DNA from: Candidatus Poseidoniaceae archaeon
GTDB lineage: Archaea > Thermoplasmatota > Poseidoniia > Poseidoniales > Poseidoniaceae
Assembly: GCA_022424925.1 (NCBI GenBank)
Contig: JAKMGM010000042.1
Location: forward strand, 1 to 34,500
Length of the DNA stretch: 34,500 nt
Direction of reading: 5' to 3'
The position numbers and the translations under genes are program-made. The notes below the pieces were generated by a model that saw nothing but the letters and a program-made list of their open reading frames with translations, searched no databases and was not told the origin of the DNA. Each line of letters starts with the position of its first letter. Position 1 is the first letter of the stretch. This document shows, one piece after another, positions 19,451-29,861 of this stretch.

Positions 19451-19798
19451 TTACCACTGGACGTCGAAATCATCACCCAAGGTGCTGGACGGTTTTTCCA
19501 ATATCTCGACTGCGACTTTCGGTTGTACCGATGCTTCACTTGGTTGTAGTGTAGTGCTTGAAGAAGTTTGAGCAACGGTGAAGCTGGTTCGGCGCTCAAC
19601 CGCTTGAGTTGGTTTGCTGTAATCAGGCGCAACGACCGGTTCTTCAGGTTTGGTCTGTACAGGTTGCTCTTGAGGAACTTCATCAACAACCGATTCATCT
19701 TCTGCCTTCATGGATGCAAACCCTTTGGCAAGTGCATCTTCCAAAGTTGGGAGTTCCCGTCCGCTTCTGTTCATGAGCATCGATACATCGTCGAGCAC
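19451..19798 (-). CDS. Small hydrophilic Pro/Glu/Ser-rich hypothetical protein
   Basis: 115 aa: LPTLEDALAKGFASMKAEDES...; non-hydrophobic, in line with same-strand neighbours. Confidence 0.5.
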   Translation of the reverse strand: MLDDVSMLMNRSGRELPTLEDALAKGFASMKAEDESVVDEVPQEQPVQTKPEEPVVAPDYSKPTQAVERRTSFTVAQTSSSTTLQPSEASVQPKVAVEILEKPSSTLGDDFDVQW

Positions 19799-19819
19799 AT
19801 CAATCCTTTCGTGAGATGC

Positions 19820-20581
19820 TTATTCAGATTCTTCATCTCGTGAGATGTCCTCATCTTCCACTTCCGGCAAGAATGACAGAATCGTACCGAGCATTCCAAA
19901 CACCAAAACGTATTCCCACGCCGCCGAAACGTTAAGCATCGGGTACGGTGAACTCGTGCAGAAAGCCATCATGTCCGCCGTAAGGGCATTGTATGCGTCC
20001 CAGTCAAAATCAGGCCCCCATACTTCCGCTTGCGTAGCAATCAACTGAAACAGACCGACGAAGGCGGAGAGAGCTGCAAAAACACGCAAACCAATGACTC
20101 TTCTGAAATTGGGATGCGTCCACCATATTCGCACGGTAACAGCGGTGATAAGCAAACACCAGTAGACGCCAAAAATGAAGATGTCAAACGCGTAATGACC
20201 GTGCATTGGACCGTCGGTATCCCATGGAACGCTTCCGATTCGAATACATGAAAACGCCCCGATGAGACCCGGAAAAACAGCCAAATGGTTCACACCATGC
20301 CAAAAGGTGTGATGGCCACCTAATGTGATTCGTTTCATGTTCATCGAGTGGATTTCCATGATGACCCAGAACACGAGGTAGCCGGTTACCAAAGTTCCAA
20401 GGGTGAAAATCGTATCCCCAGGCTCATACAAATCAAAATCAGAGATGAAAGGCATGTAGGCCTTGCAACCGTTCATGACCCAGGTGATGTACCCTGCTGC
20501 GAGCCACAGCGTTGTTATCACGACCGTTGAAACGATAACCAATCGGCGGCGCTGCGATGCTCGCATGGTACTTCGAAGCAT
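19820..20581 (-). CDS. Membrane protein resembling the Frag1/DRAM/Sfk1 family
   Basis: ORF 19820..20713; probable start MLRSTMRASQRRR at 20581. 'AYMPFISDFDLYEPGDTIFTLGTLVTGYLVFWVIME' resembles the Frag1/DRAM N-terminal motif (P-ISD-G--PP---IF); six hydrophobic segments; C-terminal 'AAWEYVLVFGMLGTILSFLPE'. Confidence 0.55.
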   Translation of the reverse strand: MLRSTMRASQRRRLVIVSTVVITTLWLAAGYITWVMNGCKAYMPFISDFDLYEPGDTIFTLGTLVTGYLVFWVIMEIHSMNMKRITLGGHHTFWHGVNHLAVFPGLIGAFSCIRIGSVPWDTDGPMHGHYAFDIFIFGVYWCLLITAVTVRIWWTHPNFRRVIGLRVFAALSAFVGLFQLIATQAEVWGPDFDWDAYNALTADMMAFCTSSPYPMLNVSAAWEYVLVFGMLGTILSFLPEVEDEDISRDEESE

Positions 20582-20654
20582 ATCGCTTTCTTGATGCCAC
20601 CGATGCTCACCGTTCAATGCAGGTCTTCTTGAAGGTGAATCCTTTGGGTGCAAC

Positions 20655-21851
20655 ATGCGCATCGGAATCGTCGTCAATCCCGACGCAGGTCTTGGCGGCC
20701 GACTCGGCTTCAAAGGCAGCGACGGTCGGGCTGCAGAAGCGCGTGCTGCAGGTGCTGAAGACAGAGCCGGGCCACGAATGAGGCTCGCACTTGACGTCCT
20801 CCAATCCCTTCTTTCCAGTTCGCTTAACCGGACTCAAGTCGAGTTGGAATGCATCGGTTGGGACGGTCGAATGGGAAGCACTTGGGTCCCCGAACACTCC
20901 GAAGAAATGGCCTTTACATCCATCGGTACGACGCCTTCACAAACTTCGGTTGAAGAAACAAGTCAACTGGTTCGCAGCCTTGTAGACGCAGGTGCTGAAG
21001 CAATTCTGTATGCTGGAGGTGATGGCACGACGCGTGACATCGCCAATACACTCCAAGACATCGGCAAGGATGCACAAGAAATCCCACTCATCGGTGTTCC
21101 TGGCGGCGTAAAAATGCATTCTGGATGTTTTGCAACAACGCCAAAAGCCGCAGCAGAAGTTACACTGGCGTTCCTTCTTGGTGATTTGCGATGTGCCATC
21201 ACAGAAGTAATGGATTTAGACGAAGAAATCTATCAAGAAGGCGTATGGAAAGTTCGAATGTATGGTGAGGCATGGACACCATCGAGTCCACGCTTTATGC
21301 AGGGCGCAAAAGAACAAGTCGAACGGACAAGTGAGGCTGATACCATCGAAGGACTAGCCCAGCATGTCGATTCGTTGCTCTCAAGCCAAGATGACCTCAT
21401 GGTGATCTGGGGCAGTGGAGGGACCCTCCGCCGGATGGGCGATTTCTGTGGTGAAGAGCTGACCTTGCTCGGCATCGACATTCTTGGACCAGTGGAAGAA
21501 GGGGGGCGCACGTCATACACCGATTTGAACGAACAAAGACTTCTCGAAATCATCACACAGCACGTCGATGCTGACGGACAGCCACGCCCTCGCGTGTTGT
21601 TGCTGTCACCAATGGGCGGTCAGGGATTCTTGATTGGACGTGGAAACCTCCAACTATCGCCCGATGTGTTGCGAGCGATTGGCATCGACCACATCCTCGG
21701 TGTTGCAACGCCTGCCAAATTGATTGGCCTGAACGCCGTACGCATCGATACAGGCGATGTTGAATTGGACAATATTTTCCAAGCAAAGCGGTTTATTAAA
21801 ATCGTACAGGGATTCAGAACCACTCGGCTCATTCGAATCGAAGAAGCATGA
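20655..21851 (+). CDS. ATP-NAD kinase-like family protein (COG3199-like)
   Basis: MRIGIVVNPDAGLGGRLGFKGSDG; ILYAGGDGTTRDIANTL (GGDGT kinase motif); GVPGGVKMHSGCFATTPKAAAE; SPMGGQGFLIGRGNLQLSPDVLR. Confidence 0.87.
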   Translation: MRIGIVVNPDAGLGGRLGFKGSDGRAAEARAAGAEDRAGPRMRLALDVLQSLLSSSLNRTQVELECIGWDGRMGSTWVPEHSEEMAFTSIGTTPSQTSVEETSQLVRSLVDAGAEAILYAGGDGTTRDIANTLQDIGKDAQEIPLIGVPGGVKMHSGCFATTPKAAAEVTLAFLLGDLRCAITEVMDLDEEIYQEGVWKVRMYGEAWTPSSPRFMQGAKEQVERTSEADTIEGLAQHVDSLLSSQDDLMVIWGSGGTLRRMGDFCGEELTLLGIDILGPVEEGGRTSYTDLNEQRLLEIITQHVDADGQPRPRVLLLSPMGGQGFLIGRGNLQLSPDVLRAIGIDHILGVATPAKLIGLNAVRIDTGDVELDNIFQAKRFIKIVQGFRTTRLIRIEEA

Positions 21852-21852
21852 T

Positions 21853-23484
21853 TCACAGTTGCCCTGTTGAAGCCATGAGCAAACCAAGGAACGGTGGACT
21901 TGGACGTCCGGGTCGACTCTTGAATTCGGGGTGGTATTGAACGCCGACATAGTAAGGGTGACCCTCAAGTTCAAAAATCTCGCATCGCTGACCAGTTTCG
22001 TCCTTGCCCACAAAGACGAGTCCAGCCGATTCAAAAGCCTCAATCATGTCAGGGTTGACTTCGTAACGGTGTCGGTGTCGCTCATCGACTGAATCACCAT
22101 CACCATACAATCGGCGAATCGTGCACTCTTCGACCTGCCAAAGCGTTGGACGGCTACCGAGGCGCATTGTACCGCCAAGATGTGTCGTAGAGATTTCAGG
22201 CATGAATACAACGGCCGGGTTTTTGCAATTCTCGTCAAATTCAGTTGAATTCGAACCTTCGAAGCCGAGAACATTTCGACAAAATTCGATCGCAGCGACC
22301 TGCAGGCCTAGACAAATGCCAAGGTAAGGTGTTGAGGAAGTTCGAGCGTATTCTGCTGCGAGAATCTTACCTTCGACGCCTCGGTCACCGAAACCACCTG
22401 GCACCAACACGCCGGACGATTGCTTGAGCAAAGCCCATGCATGTTCGCGCTCAGATGCATCGCTCCAGTCCGATTCCAAGTGACTGGCTTCAATCCAATT
22501 GATGACAAGTTTGTGGTCGACAGCCATTGCAGCGTGCTGCAAACTCTTGATGACCGAAAGGTAGGCATCTGACAAATCGGTGTACTTGCCGACCATGGCG
22601 ATTTCGACCTTCTCAGTAAGCGTATCAAGGTGATAAGCCATCGTTTTCCAATCGTGAAGCAGACCAGTCGACTCACAGTCAACATTCATGATTTCGCACA
22701 GTCCTTGCTCTTGTAACATCAACGGAACATGGTAGATGTTGGGGACGTCATGCGTCGACATCACTGCTTGTGGAGAAACATGGCAGAAAGCTGCCAGTTT
22801 CTCTCGCGTTTCCTTCGTAAGCGGCGCAGATGAGCGACATACAAGGATATCCGGCGTGATGCCCAGACCTCGAAGTTCCTTCACCGTGTGTTGGGTTGGT
22901 TTGGTTTTTTGCTCACCAACTGGACCCATGACTGGAACCAAAGAAACGTGCACAAAGGTTACGTTTTCCCGCCCGACTCGGAATTGAAACTGACGCAAGG
23001 CCTCAATGTACGGCGCCGATTCAATGTCACCAACCGTTCCACCCAATTCAATGATGCACGCATCTGGAGGCAAGTCGCCACCATCAGCAGGAATGTGCGC
23101 AACTTCTTCGAGCCAGTCTTGAACTGCATCGGTAACGTGCGGAATAACTTGTACGGTTTTTCCAAGGTAGTCGCCACGACGTTCTGCTTCAATCACTTTC
23201 GCGTATATTTTTCCCGTAGTGAGGTTGTTATCGCGTCCGAGGTTGATATCGAGAAAACGCTCATAATTGCCAAGGTCAAGGTCGACTTCGCCACCGTCAT
23301 CCAAAACAAAAACTTCACCGTGTTCGAACGGTGACATTGTGCCCGCATCGCTGTTGAGATACGGATCGATTTTCAAAGATGTGACTCGCAGTCCCGCACT
23401 TTTCAGCAATACGCCGATGCTGCTTGCAGTCACTCCCTTCCCTAATCCGGAAAGAACTCCCCCGCTAACAACAACGTACTTCAT
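21853..23484 (-). CDS. pyrG: CTP synthase
   Basis: [77 protein letters not shown]; glutaminase [19 protein letters not shown]. Start set at MKYVVV (23484), not the track start 23529. Confidence 0.97.
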   Translation of the reverse strand: MKYVVVSGGVLSGLGKGVTASSIGVLLKSAGLRVTSLKIDPYLNSDAGTMSPFEHGEVFVLDDGGEVDLDLGNYERFLDINLGRDNNLTTGKIYAKVIEAERRGDYLGKTVQVIPHVTDAVQDWLEEVAHIPADGGDLPPDACIIELGGTVGDIESAPYIEALRQFQFRVGRENVTFVHVSLVPVMGPVGEQKTKPTQHTVKELRGLGITPDILVCRSSAPLTKETREKLAAFCHVSPQAVMSTHDVPNIYHVPLMLQEQGLCEIMNVDCESTGLLHDWKTMAYHLDTLTEKVEIAMVGKYTDLSDAYLSVIKSLQHAAMAVDHKLVINWIEASHLESDWSDASEREHAWALLKQSSGVLVPGGFGDRGVEGKILAAEYARTSSTPYLGICLGLQVAAIEFCRNVLGFEGSNSTEFDENCKNPAVVFMPEISTTHLGGTMRLGSRPTLWQVEECTIRRLYGDGDSVDERHRHRYEVNPDMIEAFESAGLVFVGKDETGQRCEIFELEGHPYYVGVQYHPEFKSRPGRPSPPFLGLLMASTGQL

Positions 23485-23562
23485 GCACATCAACGGGCTT
23501 TGAGGCCGTCGCGCCTCCCCTATCAACATACCTCTTCAAACAGAAAAAATGCCCATGACGAA

Positions 23563-24669
23563 ATGAGCGAAGAATCAAAGGGTGGGAGCACTGAAACAAA
23601 ACCGAGGGGAAGCATGACTGAAGTTCCAGACACCATGCTTGCTTGGACGAAAACCGCTGACAAGACCGGTGGTTTCTCTCGGATTGAACACGATGTCCCC
23701 AAACCTGCTGAAGGCGAGGTGCTCGTCAAAACTCATTCAACTTCTGTATGCGGTACCGACATTCACATTTGGAAATGGGATCAGTGGAGTCGAGAAAACG
23801 TCCCACTCGGAACGATAACTGGGCACGAGACCTGTGGCCAGGTCGTAGCGCTTGGACCAGGTGTTGAATCTCATGCACTCGGTGACATGATTGCCGTGGA
23901 ATGCCACATTGCATGCTGGGCATGCCCCCGCTGCGACGAAGGAAACGCTCACATTTGTGAAAACGGTTCAATTTTTGGTGTTCATTCCAATGGCGCTTTT
24001 GGTCCGTACTTTACAGTGCCAGCAGTCAACGCCCGCCCTGTCCCACCCGGACTTGACTCCGGTCATGCCTCGATTCAAGACCCGCTTGGAAACGCCATTC
24101 ACACGTTGACTGGAGGCCCTGTCGAAGGTGCAACTGTTGCCATTCACGGCCTTGGCCCGATTGGTTTGTTTGCGGTCAATGCGGCCAAGGCCATGGGTGC
24201 TGCATACATCATCGCAGTAGACTGGGACAATACCTATCGTATGGAATTAGCCAAATCCTTAGGTGCTGACCTTGTCTTAGGCAAAGAGAATGATGTCGTG
24301 GCCGAAATTCGAGCGGCTACTGAAGGTCGAGGTGTTGACAACTCCTGCGAATTTTCAGGCTCACCTCAGGCGCTGTCAAACACAATTCACAGCACTCGAA
24401 TGGGTGGCTATGTGAACATTCTTTCCGTCTATGGTAACCCCACGCCCCAAGTTCCAATGAATGAAATCGTCTTTCGATACCTCCACATCAAAGGCATCAA
24501 CGGTAGAAAAATGTGGTCGACATGGGACACCATGCACGACTTACTTGAACAAGGTTTGATTGATGTCAACGCAGTTTTGACGCACCGAATGCCAATTGAT
24601 TCCTTTGAGCAGGCCGTAGAATTGGCAATCGCTGGTGAATGCGGTAAAGTCGTACTGGACTTTGATTAA
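23563..24669 (+). CDS. Zinc-type medium-chain dehydrogenase, probably L-threonine 3-dehydrogenase
   Basis: STSVCGTDIHIWKWDQWS; ITGHETCGQVVALGPGVE; structural-zinc Cys CPRCDEGNAHIC; GLGPIGLFAVNAAKAMGA; IKGINGRKMWSTWDTMHDLL (Tdh-like). Track start 23500 is TTG; ATG at 23563 or 23614 is more likely. Confidence 0.83.
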   Translation: MSEESKGGSTETKPRGSMTEVPDTMLAWTKTADKTGGFSRIEHDVPKPAEGEVLVKTHSTSVCGTDIHIWKWDQWSRENVPLGTITGHETCGQVVALGPGVESHALGDMIAVECHIACWACPRCDEGNAHICENGSIFGVHSNGAFGPYFTVPAVNARPVPPGLDSGHASIQDPLGNAIHTLTGGPVEGATVAIHGLGPIGLFAVNAAKAMGAAYIIAVDWDNTYRMELAKSLGADLVLGKENDVVAEIRAATEGRGVDNSCEFSGSPQALSNTIHSTRMGGYVNILSVYGNPTPQVPMNEIVFRYLHIKGINGRKMWSTWDTMHDLLEQGLIDVNAVLTHRMPIDSFEQAVELAIAGECGKVVLDFD

Positions 24670-26237
24670 GCCCCGACCCACTTGTATCGGCGGGCTCCTT
24701 CATCCACACCTTCGTCACCGATTTCAACCAGTGCGAACTCGCCTTGCGGGGTAACAACGCTGTCGTCTTGCAAGCCTTTGTGGAGATTTTCATAGGTGAT
24801 GTGGTCAATAGCAACTCGACCACCTAGCCTCTCAAACAAATGCCAGCGAGAGACGACTTCACGCCATCGTGGGCTGACTTTCCCTTCAAACACCTTGGCT
24901 TTGGCTCCCGAACCATAGCCGCACAAGCCGAACAACGTGTTATCGAGGTTTGTGTTATCCTCTAAATCGGACTCAAACGTCGACATCAGTGCAAGGAATA
25001 TGGAACCCGTGTATTGGTTTCCAATCAGACTACTGGCTCGCTGGCCTTTCTCGATTCGGCTGGCGTGGAAGTCAAGGTACTCTGGCGTCTTGGAGATAGC
25101 TCTGCGGTAGCCGTCCATGGCTTTCTCCCAAATTTCGATAATTTGTGGGTCATCGGAACCATGATCAGCCGGCATAGGCCCAAGTTGCTCAGCAATGGAA
25201 TCCCACATCGCAGTGCCCTCACGGTCGTGACGGAAGATGTCGGGGAACATGCGCTTGGCTTGGAAGGCATAGGGCAGATGCATGATGATGCGAGACCATT
25301 GTTCGGTCAACCGCTCGTCTTCTCCGTGAGCGTAGCGCTGCTGTCGTTCAGCCTTCTCAGCAAAATTGTGAAACGCTTGGCGAACGGCAGTTTGGTAGCA
25401 GCGGTTCGAAAATTGACCGTCAAAAATGGGGTCATCCCGATGCACGCTAACTTTCTGTTCTCCATGAGCGAAAATACCCAATTTACGAACAGTCGATTCG
25501 GGAAGGTGGCGAATCATTCGCTCAATCAGTCCTTTTTTCATCGTTTGACCGGTTTCTTGTGCGAGTTGCATCACGTTGGTGATGACAGAACGAATGCTTA
25601 CTTCACGCCGGGGTTTGAAGAAATCGTGAACGGGGGTCGTTGATACGCCGATACAGTCCGGTATTTCCAACAAACGAGGGTTGCGTCGAATCAGCAAAGC
25701 ACCGCCGCCAGCCCCTTGGGTGTATTCGCCTGAAGACTCCAAAGCGTATTTTGCATTGTCAGAAAAAATCACGATGCCGGTTCGCTCGTCGTGTTCGGTC
25801 GAACGTGCGACCCAATCGAGCGTAGTGTGCATAGCGTCAACCGCACCAATACACGCAAACGTCATGTCGACAACATCGCAGTTGCGGAAGCAATCTGCAC
25901 CGAACCGTTCTTGGTAACGTTGTGTAAGCATGTCCACGATATAAGTCGCCGTTGGTTTGGCGCCATCCAGAGCAGATTCGGTGCCGAGGTACATTCGTCC
26001 GATGTCATTTGGGTCCAATCCGTTACGGTCAATGATTTGCATAACAGCCATTGCCCCCATAGTGGCTGTGTCTTCGTGCACGTCCGGAATAGCCATCGCT
26101 TCAAGCCCAAGACCCTTGTTGAGTTTACCGAAATCGGCTCCTCGTAACTCGGCGAAGTCTTTCATGTCCATGTACAAACGTGGAAAATGAATGGCGATAT
26201 CATCGATGCCGACACAGGTTTGACTATACGTTCCCAT
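24666..26237 (-). CDS. Hydroxymethylglutaryl-CoA synthase (long form)
   Basis: Start at ATG 26237 (MGTYSQTCVGIDDIAIHFPRLYMDMKDFAELRGADFGKLNKGLGLEAMAIPDVHEDTATMGAMA). Nucleophile region DMTFACIGAVDAMHTTLDWV; GAGGGALLI; VHDFFKP; DPIFDGQFSNRCY; GSGAKAKVFEGKVSP. Confidence 0.9.
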   Translation of the reverse strand: MGTYSQTCVGIDDIAIHFPRLYMDMKDFAELRGADFGKLNKGLGLEAMAIPDVHEDTATMGAMAVMQIIDRNGLDPNDIGRMYLGTESALDGAKPTATYIVDMLTQRYQERFGADCFRNCDVVDMTFACIGAVDAMHTTLDWVARSTEHDERTGIVIFSDNAKYALESSGEYTQGAGGGALLIRRNPRLLEIPDCIGVSTTPVHDFFKPRREVSIRSVITNVMQLAQETGQTMKKGLIERMIRHLPESTVRKLGIFAHGEQKVSVHRDDPIFDGQFSNRCYQTAVRQAFHNFAEKAERQQRYAHGEDERLTEQWSRIIMHLPYAFQAKRMFPDIFRHDREGTAMWDSIAEQLGPMPADHGSDDPQIIEIWEKAMDGYRRAISKTPEYLDFHASRIEKGQRASSLIGNQYTGSIFLALMSTFESDLEDNTNLDNTLFGLCGYGSGAKAKVFEGKVSPRWREVVSRWHLFERLGGRVAIDHITYENLHKGLQDDSVVTPQGEFALVEIGDEGVDEGARRYKWVGA

Positions 26238-26310
26238 CGGGTTGAAACTTTCTCGGCTCCTATATGAAATATTGATACACACCGTAGCGCGCTCAACGAG
26301 TTTTTACGAC

Positions 26311-27900
26311 CTATCCAGTTTGCTCAACATCAGGCATTGTCGGGTCCTGCTTTGCCCACAACACATCATCGATTCGAAGAATAGAGATTGCTGCTTCAGT
26401 TGCTCCAGCAATCGATTGTCTGATAATCAAAAAAGGCTCTAAGACCCCGCTTTCAATCATGTTTGCAGGCTGGCGCAGCACAACATCAAGGCCAAGTTGG
26501 TGGGCATTTTCCCCACCGTTGACCTGCTGGGCAACAAGTTGCAACAACGTATCGATTGGATCAAGTCCGGCATTCTCAGCCAGCACCCGAGGGATGACCT
26601 CGAGTGCGTCTGCAAAGGCTTCGGCTCCTAATTGCTCACGACCGGGAATGGATTCTGCGAACCTTCGCAACCGACGTGCAAGAGCGACATGGGTAGCCCC
26701 TCCACCGGCGAGTAAGCGGTCATCCTCAAACATACGGCATGCAACGCCAAGCGCATCAGCAAAACTTCGTTCGACTTCTCCGAGCACTGTCTCTGTACTG
26801 CCGCATGCAATCAAGGTGGCTCCACCTTCTTCTGTCTCGACAATCCAGTGTGCGACACCTGCCCAGTTTTCATTGGTGCTGGAGATAAAAGCTCCAAGGT
26901 CGCTACGCTGAGCACGAATAACATCGTTCACCAAAATTGCTCCACATCCACGAGCAAGCAGGTCCAAGTCAGACCGAGAAACTCTTCGAAAGGCCTGAAT
27001 ACCCGCTTCAGCGAGCAAAATACGCGCTTCATCATCAATTCCTTCCTTGCATGCAAGCAAGCGAATACCGAGCGACTTGAGATGTTCGACCTGTTCTGTA
27101 AGAAGTTCCACTTCTTTCGCTCGGAATTGTTCAAGAACTCCTGGTGATGTGACATTTATTTTCATATCACTTTTCATTGAGCGACGCTCGATGCCACCGT
27201 CGACTAACAGAACTTTTCCTGCCCCGACAACGCGTGGCATTTCATCATGGATTCGGTTTTTGGCAAGCACCAAACCGGTGACCAGGCGCGTATCGCTGAT
27301 TGTACCTCCTGATTGTGGCAAGACTTTGACTCGTGTTGGGTCAGCCACTGTGCCATCAGGTGTTTGAACAAGAATCGTTTCTGCAGCCTGTACCGCCAGT
27401 TCTGAGAGCAGAAGTTGCATCGATTGGTGGCCTTTGCCAGCGAGTGATGTGCGAGTAGCCAGCAACCGGTGGTGCTGTTCTGAAGCGAGAGAAAACTCAT
27501 CGAGAATCTCATGAGCGTGCGTTTCAGCCATTCGAAAACCTCGAGCAATAACGGCGGGATGGACATCTTGGGTCACCAAATGCCACGCGTTCTGCAGCAT
27601 CTCAGCAGAAAGAAGAACGGTGGATGTCGTACCGTCTCGTGCGATTTTGTCTTGCACAGAGGAGGCGTTAATCATCATACGAGCGACGGGGTGCTCTACC
27701 TTAGCCGATTCAAGGACGGTTACACCGTCGTTGGTGACCAGGGTTCGTCCGTCATCATCGATGAGCAACTTATCCAGTCCTCGTGGACCTAGCGTTGAGC
27801 GAACCGCTCCAGCCAGCGCCATGGCCGCCTGAATGTTGTTTTGGAGAGCACTGCGTCCGGTTGTACGCTCGGTGTCTCGAAGCAATGGTGCATCGCTCAT
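26311..27900 (-). CDS. Group II chaperonin (thermosome) subunit
   Basis: AVRSTLGPRGLDKLLIDDDGRTLVTNDGVTVLES; DGTTSTVLLSAEML; VLLVDGGIERRSMKSDMKINVTSPGVLEQF; GGGATHVALARRLRRFA; AFADALEVIPRVLAENAGLDPIDTLLQL. Confidence 0.94.
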   Translation of the reverse strand: MSDAPLLRDTERTTGRSALQNNIQAAMALAGAVRSTLGPRGLDKLLIDDDGRTLVTNDGVTVLESAKVEHPVARMMINASSVQDKIARDGTTSTVLLSAEMLQNAWHLVTQDVHPAVIARGFRMAETHAHEILDEFSLASEQHHRLLATRTSLAGKGHQSMQLLLSELAVQAAETILVQTPDGTVADPTRVKVLPQSGGTISDTRLVTGLVLAKNRIHDEMPRVVGAGKVLLVDGGIERRSMKSDMKINVTSPGVLEQFRAKEVELLTEQVEHLKSLGIRLLACKEGIDDEARILLAEAGIQAFRRVSRSDLDLLARGCGAILVNDVIRAQRSDLGAFISSTNENWAGVAHWIVETEEGGATLIACGSTETVLGEVERSFADALGVACRMFEDDRLLAGGGATHVALARRLRRFAESIPGREQLGAEAFADALEVIPRVLAENAGLDPIDTLLQLVAQQVNGGENAHQLGLDVVLRQPANMIESGVLEPFLIIRQSIAGATEAAISILRIDDVLWAKQDPTMPDVEQTG

Positions 27901-27951
27901 AGCACACCCACCGTACTCTTCGACATAAGGTCAACTATGCGTGCTGAAGAC

Positions 27952-29844
27952 TCAGTCTTCGTCATCTTCGACAACTTCGAAGTCAGCATCGACCACGTCG
28001 TCACCGCCGACATTAATGTCACCGTCTTCCGCTGAACCGTCTTGTTCTGCCATTTCAGCAGCAGCAGCCTCGTAGAGTTTTGCCGACACGGCGTGCATGG
28101 CTTCTTCGACTTCCTTGACTTTGGCTTGGATGGCCGCATCGTCGATTGCATCAATGTCGAGGGGTTTTCCGTCCTCATCTTGAACCATTTTCTCGAGCGC
28201 ATCAAGGTGTTCCTTGACCGGGTCAACATCGGCGTCATCCAACTTGTCTGCGGACTCATCGAGGGTGCGTCGTGTCTGGTAAACCACTTGGTCAGCCATG
28301 TTTCGAAGTTCGACCTTGGCCTTTCGGAGCTGGTCTTCCTCAGCGAACTTTTCTGCTTCACTGATCTTCGCTTGGATTTCATCCTCAGACAGCGAGGTTT
28401 GCGATTCAATCTTCACCGATTGTTCCTTGCCAGTGCCCATATCTTTGGCACTCACATTGACAATACCGTTTGCATCGATATCAAACGTGACTTCAATCTG
28501 AGGTGTACCACGTGGTGCTGCGGGAATACCCATCAGTGTGAATTCACCAAGCGTAACGTTGTCTTTGGCGAAGTTTCGCTCACCTTGGAGAACGTGAATC
28601 GTCACCGCAGGTTGGTTATCGGCTGCTGTTGAGTAAATCTCAGAGCGTCGAGCGGGAATTGTGGTGTTGCGCTCAATCATGGTCGTCATCACGCCGCCAA
28701 GCGTCTCGATTCCAAGCGTGAGTGGAGTGACATCGAGCAGGAGAATATCAGAAACGCCTTCGTCTCCAGCGATAATTCCTGCTTGCAGTGCAGCACCCAT
28801 GGCAACAGCCTCATCGGGATTGATTCCCTTGTACGGAGCCTTTCCAGCTTCCTTCTCAACCGCTTCTTGTACAGCAGGAACACGAGTAGAACCTCCGACG
28901 AGGATGACCTTGTCAACATCGCCTTTCTTCACGCCGGCGTCCTTCATTGCTTGGCGTGTAGGTCCCATGGTTGCTTCGATGTGTTTCGAAATTAAGTCTT
29001 CGAATTTCGCTCGACTGAGGGTCATGTCCATGTGTTCCGGTTGACCATCACGCATGGTGATAAACGGCAGATTAATCTGGGTTTGTTGCGTGCCTGAAAG
29101 TTCGATTTTGGCTTTTTCAGCCGCTTCCTTGAGCCGTGACATGGCTTGGACATCCTTGGACAAGTCGATTCCCGTGTCGCGCTTGAACTCAGCAACCATC
29201 CAATCGATGACCTTGTCGTCAAAATCATCGCCACCAAGTTTGTTGTTTCCTGCGGTTGCCTTCACTTCAATTTGAGGCTGACCGTCGACTTGATAGATTT
29301 CCAAAACGGAAACGTCGAATGTCCCTCCGCCTAGGTCGTACACGAGGATGGTTTGGTCTTCGCCCTTGTCTACACCGTAAGCAAGTGCAGCAGCGGTTGG
29401 TTCGTTGATGATTCGCAGAACTTCAAGCCCTGCAATGCGTCCTGCATCCTTGGTTGCGGTTCGTTGTGCATCGGTAAAATACGCCGGACAGGTAATGACT
29501 GCTTGCTTCACTTCGTGACCCAGATATGCTTCAGCATCCGCTTTCAACTTCTGTAGAATGAATGCTGATATTTCCTGTGGCGTATAATCCGTATCGTCCA
29601 CGGTTGTTTTCCAATCTGTCCCCATGTGTCGCTTTACCGACAGGAGCGTTCGTTCGGTATTGGTTACCGCTTGACGCTTGGCTGTCACGCCAATCATGCG
29701 TTCGCTGCCGTCTTTAGCAAACGCTACGACGGAGGGTGTTGTTCGTGCGCCTTCTGCATTCGCGATGACAACGGGTTCTCCGTTTTCAATCGTTGCGACA
29801 CAGCTGTTTGTTGTTCCTAGATCTATTCCTATTACTTTGCTCAT
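27952..29844 (-). CDS. dnaK: Hsp70 molecular chaperone DnaK
   Basis: [76 protein letters not shown]; substrate domain [56 protein letters not shown]. Start at 29844 (MSKVIG). Confidence 0.98.
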   Translation of the reverse strand: MSKVIGIDLGTTNSCVATIENGEPVVIANAEGARTTPSVVAFAKDGSERMIGVTAKRQAVTNTERTLLSVKRHMGTDWKTTVDDTDYTPQEISAFILQKLKADAEAYLGHEVKQAVITCPAYFTDAQRTATKDAGRIAGLEVLRIINEPTAAALAYGVDKGEDQTILVYDLGGGTFDVSVLEIYQVDGQPQIEVKATAGNNKLGGDDFDDKVIDWMVAEFKRDTGIDLSKDVQAMSRLKEAAEKAKIELSGTQQTQINLPFITMRDGQPEHMDMTLSRAKFEDLISKHIEATMGPTRQAMKDAGVKKGDVDKVILVGGSTRVPAVQEAVEKEAGKAPYKGINPDEAVAMGAALQAGIIAGDEGVSDILLLDVTPLTLGIETLGGVMTTMIERNTTIPARRSEIYSTAADNQPAVTIHVLQGERNFAKDNVTLGEFTLMGIPAAPRGTPQIEVTFDIDANGIVNVSAKDMGTGKEQSVKIESQTSLSEDEIQAKISEAEKFAEEDQLRKAKVELRNMADQVVYQTRRTLDESADKLDDADVDPVKEHLDALEKMVQDEDGKPLDIDAIDDAAIQAKVKEVEEAMHAVSAKLYEAAAAEMAEQDGSAEDGDINVGGDDVVDADFEVVEDDED

Positions 29845-29861
29845 TTTTTCACTTCCTTTTT

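Noticed and set aside
25014-25643. 209-aa plus-strand ORF antisense to HMG-CoA synthase
   Set aside because: HMGS motifs on the minus strand are unambiguous; the antisense ORF has no domain signature.
26238-26310. AT-rich gap upstream of HMGS (minus strand tatcaatatttcatatagg) as a promoter
   Set aside because: Plausible TATA-like sequence, but too short and degenerate to assign confidently by eye.
28042-28632. 196-aa plus-strand ORF antisense to dnaK
   Set aside because: Overlaps highly conserved DnaK coding sequence; Phe/Leu/Arg-rich shadow ORF.
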